NCBI RefSeq assembly: GCF_023061285.1
Contig: NZ_JAKGAM010000001.1
Span: 124,001 to 188,000 of the forward strand
Origin: Chromohalobacter nigrandesensis
GTDB taxonomy: Bacteria; Pseudomonadota; Gammaproteobacteria; Pseudomonadales; Halomonadaceae
Length of the DNA: 64,000 bases
Reading direction: 5' to 3'
Each line of letters begins with the position of its first letter. The first letter of the stretch is position 1. Both the position numbers and the translations under genes were made by a program. The notes below the pieces were generated by a model that saw only the letters and a list, made by a program, of their open reading frames with translations, searched no databases and had not been told where the DNA came from. Of the stretch, positions 63,924 to 64,000 are shown in pieces.

Positions 63924-64000
63924 ATGGCAATGACGAACGCGGTACATGCGATGCACGAATCCCCGCACGGCGCTAGCTCGGCGACGTGCGGCCGGGCGGT
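63924..64000 (+). CDS. Possible start of a plus-strand gene (partial)
   Basis: An open frame of 25 codons runs off the window (MAMTNAVHAMHESPHG…). Two in-frame ATGs (63924, 63930) follow GGAGG and GAGG at plausible spacing. Too short to name; it is recorded because the region upstream is AT-rich and gene-free, as expected for a promoter. Confidence 0.35.
   Translation, partial: MAMTNAVHAMHESPHGASSATCGRA

Overview
This window is about 64 kb of a high-GC gammaproteobacterial chromosome that is almost entirely devoted to surface polysaccharide synthesis. Gene order, codon usage, Gram-negative export components (Wza, Wzc, Wzz, Wzx, Wzy, WaaL), REP-like repeats and the marine/halophile style of the genes suggest a Halomonadaceae member (Halomonas/Chromohalobacter-like). 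This is inference: no rRNA, tRNA or other taxonomic marker is present.

Region 1 (0.1-13.6 kb, minus strand) is a complete Wzy-dependent exopolysaccharide/capsule operon. It runs from a WbaP/WcaJ-type initiating phosphotransferase through Wza, the tyrosine kinase Wzc, a Wzx flippase, two sister GT4 glycosyltransferases, an EpsG/Wzy-like polymerase, an acyltransferase and another GT4 to a polysaccharide deacetylase. An exact RfaH-type ops element (GGCGGTAGCGTG) lies in the wza leader. Diverging from this operon is a predicted Tat-exported right-handed beta-helix protein.

Region 2 (16.3-22.4 kb) is an unrelated catabolic/transport cassette: a DUF3100-like permease, an M20 amidohydrolase, a 3-hydroxyisobutyrate dehydrogenase-like enzyme, an aldehyde dehydrogenase and a convergent LysR regulator. 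It separates wza-wzc from the phosphatase gene wzb (22.6-23.0 kb). Region 3 (23.1-26.6 kb) is an accessory patch: a VapBC toxin-antitoxin pair bracketed by ~270-bp direct repeats that carry the 3' ends of Rpn-family nuclease genes, plus an uncharacterised 291-aa protein.

Region 4 (26.8-30.3 kb) resembles an LPS core/ligation locus (GT4, GT8, WaaL-like O-antigen ligase). Region 5 (30.5-63.5 kb, minus strand) is a large O-antigen locus. In transcription order it holds Wzz2; a second exact ops element; Wzz1; WbpA/B/D/E-type genes (UDP-GlcNAc3NAcA pathway); a sulfotransferase; GT4; Wzx; Wzy; a nest of insertion sequences; GT2; FnlABC (UDP-L-FucNAc); a WbuB-like GT4; a second sulfotransferase; a remnant sugar transferase; an intact PglC-like transferase; a formyltransferase; a PIG-L deacetylase; a DegT aminotransferase; a sulfate-type permease; CysD; a four-helix-bundle protein; CysNC; and a WbpM/PglF-type dehydratase followed by a terminator-like hairpin.

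The most notable ideas are these. (i) A sulfation module (permease, ATP sulfurylase, APS kinase, two sulfotransferases) is built into the O-antigen locus, predicting a sulfated surface glycan with its own PAPS supply. (ii) Two separate polysaccharide operons share an identical ops element, suggesting one RfaH-like factor controls both. (iii) A 39-codon relic of a lost initiating sugar transferase lies just upstream of an AT-rich replacement cassette (PglC, formyltransferase, PIG-L), which suggests a swap of the first sugar of the repeat unit. (iv) A nested IS3/IS1111/ISAs1 structure with an exact 10-bp target duplication sits in the middle of the O-antigen operon.
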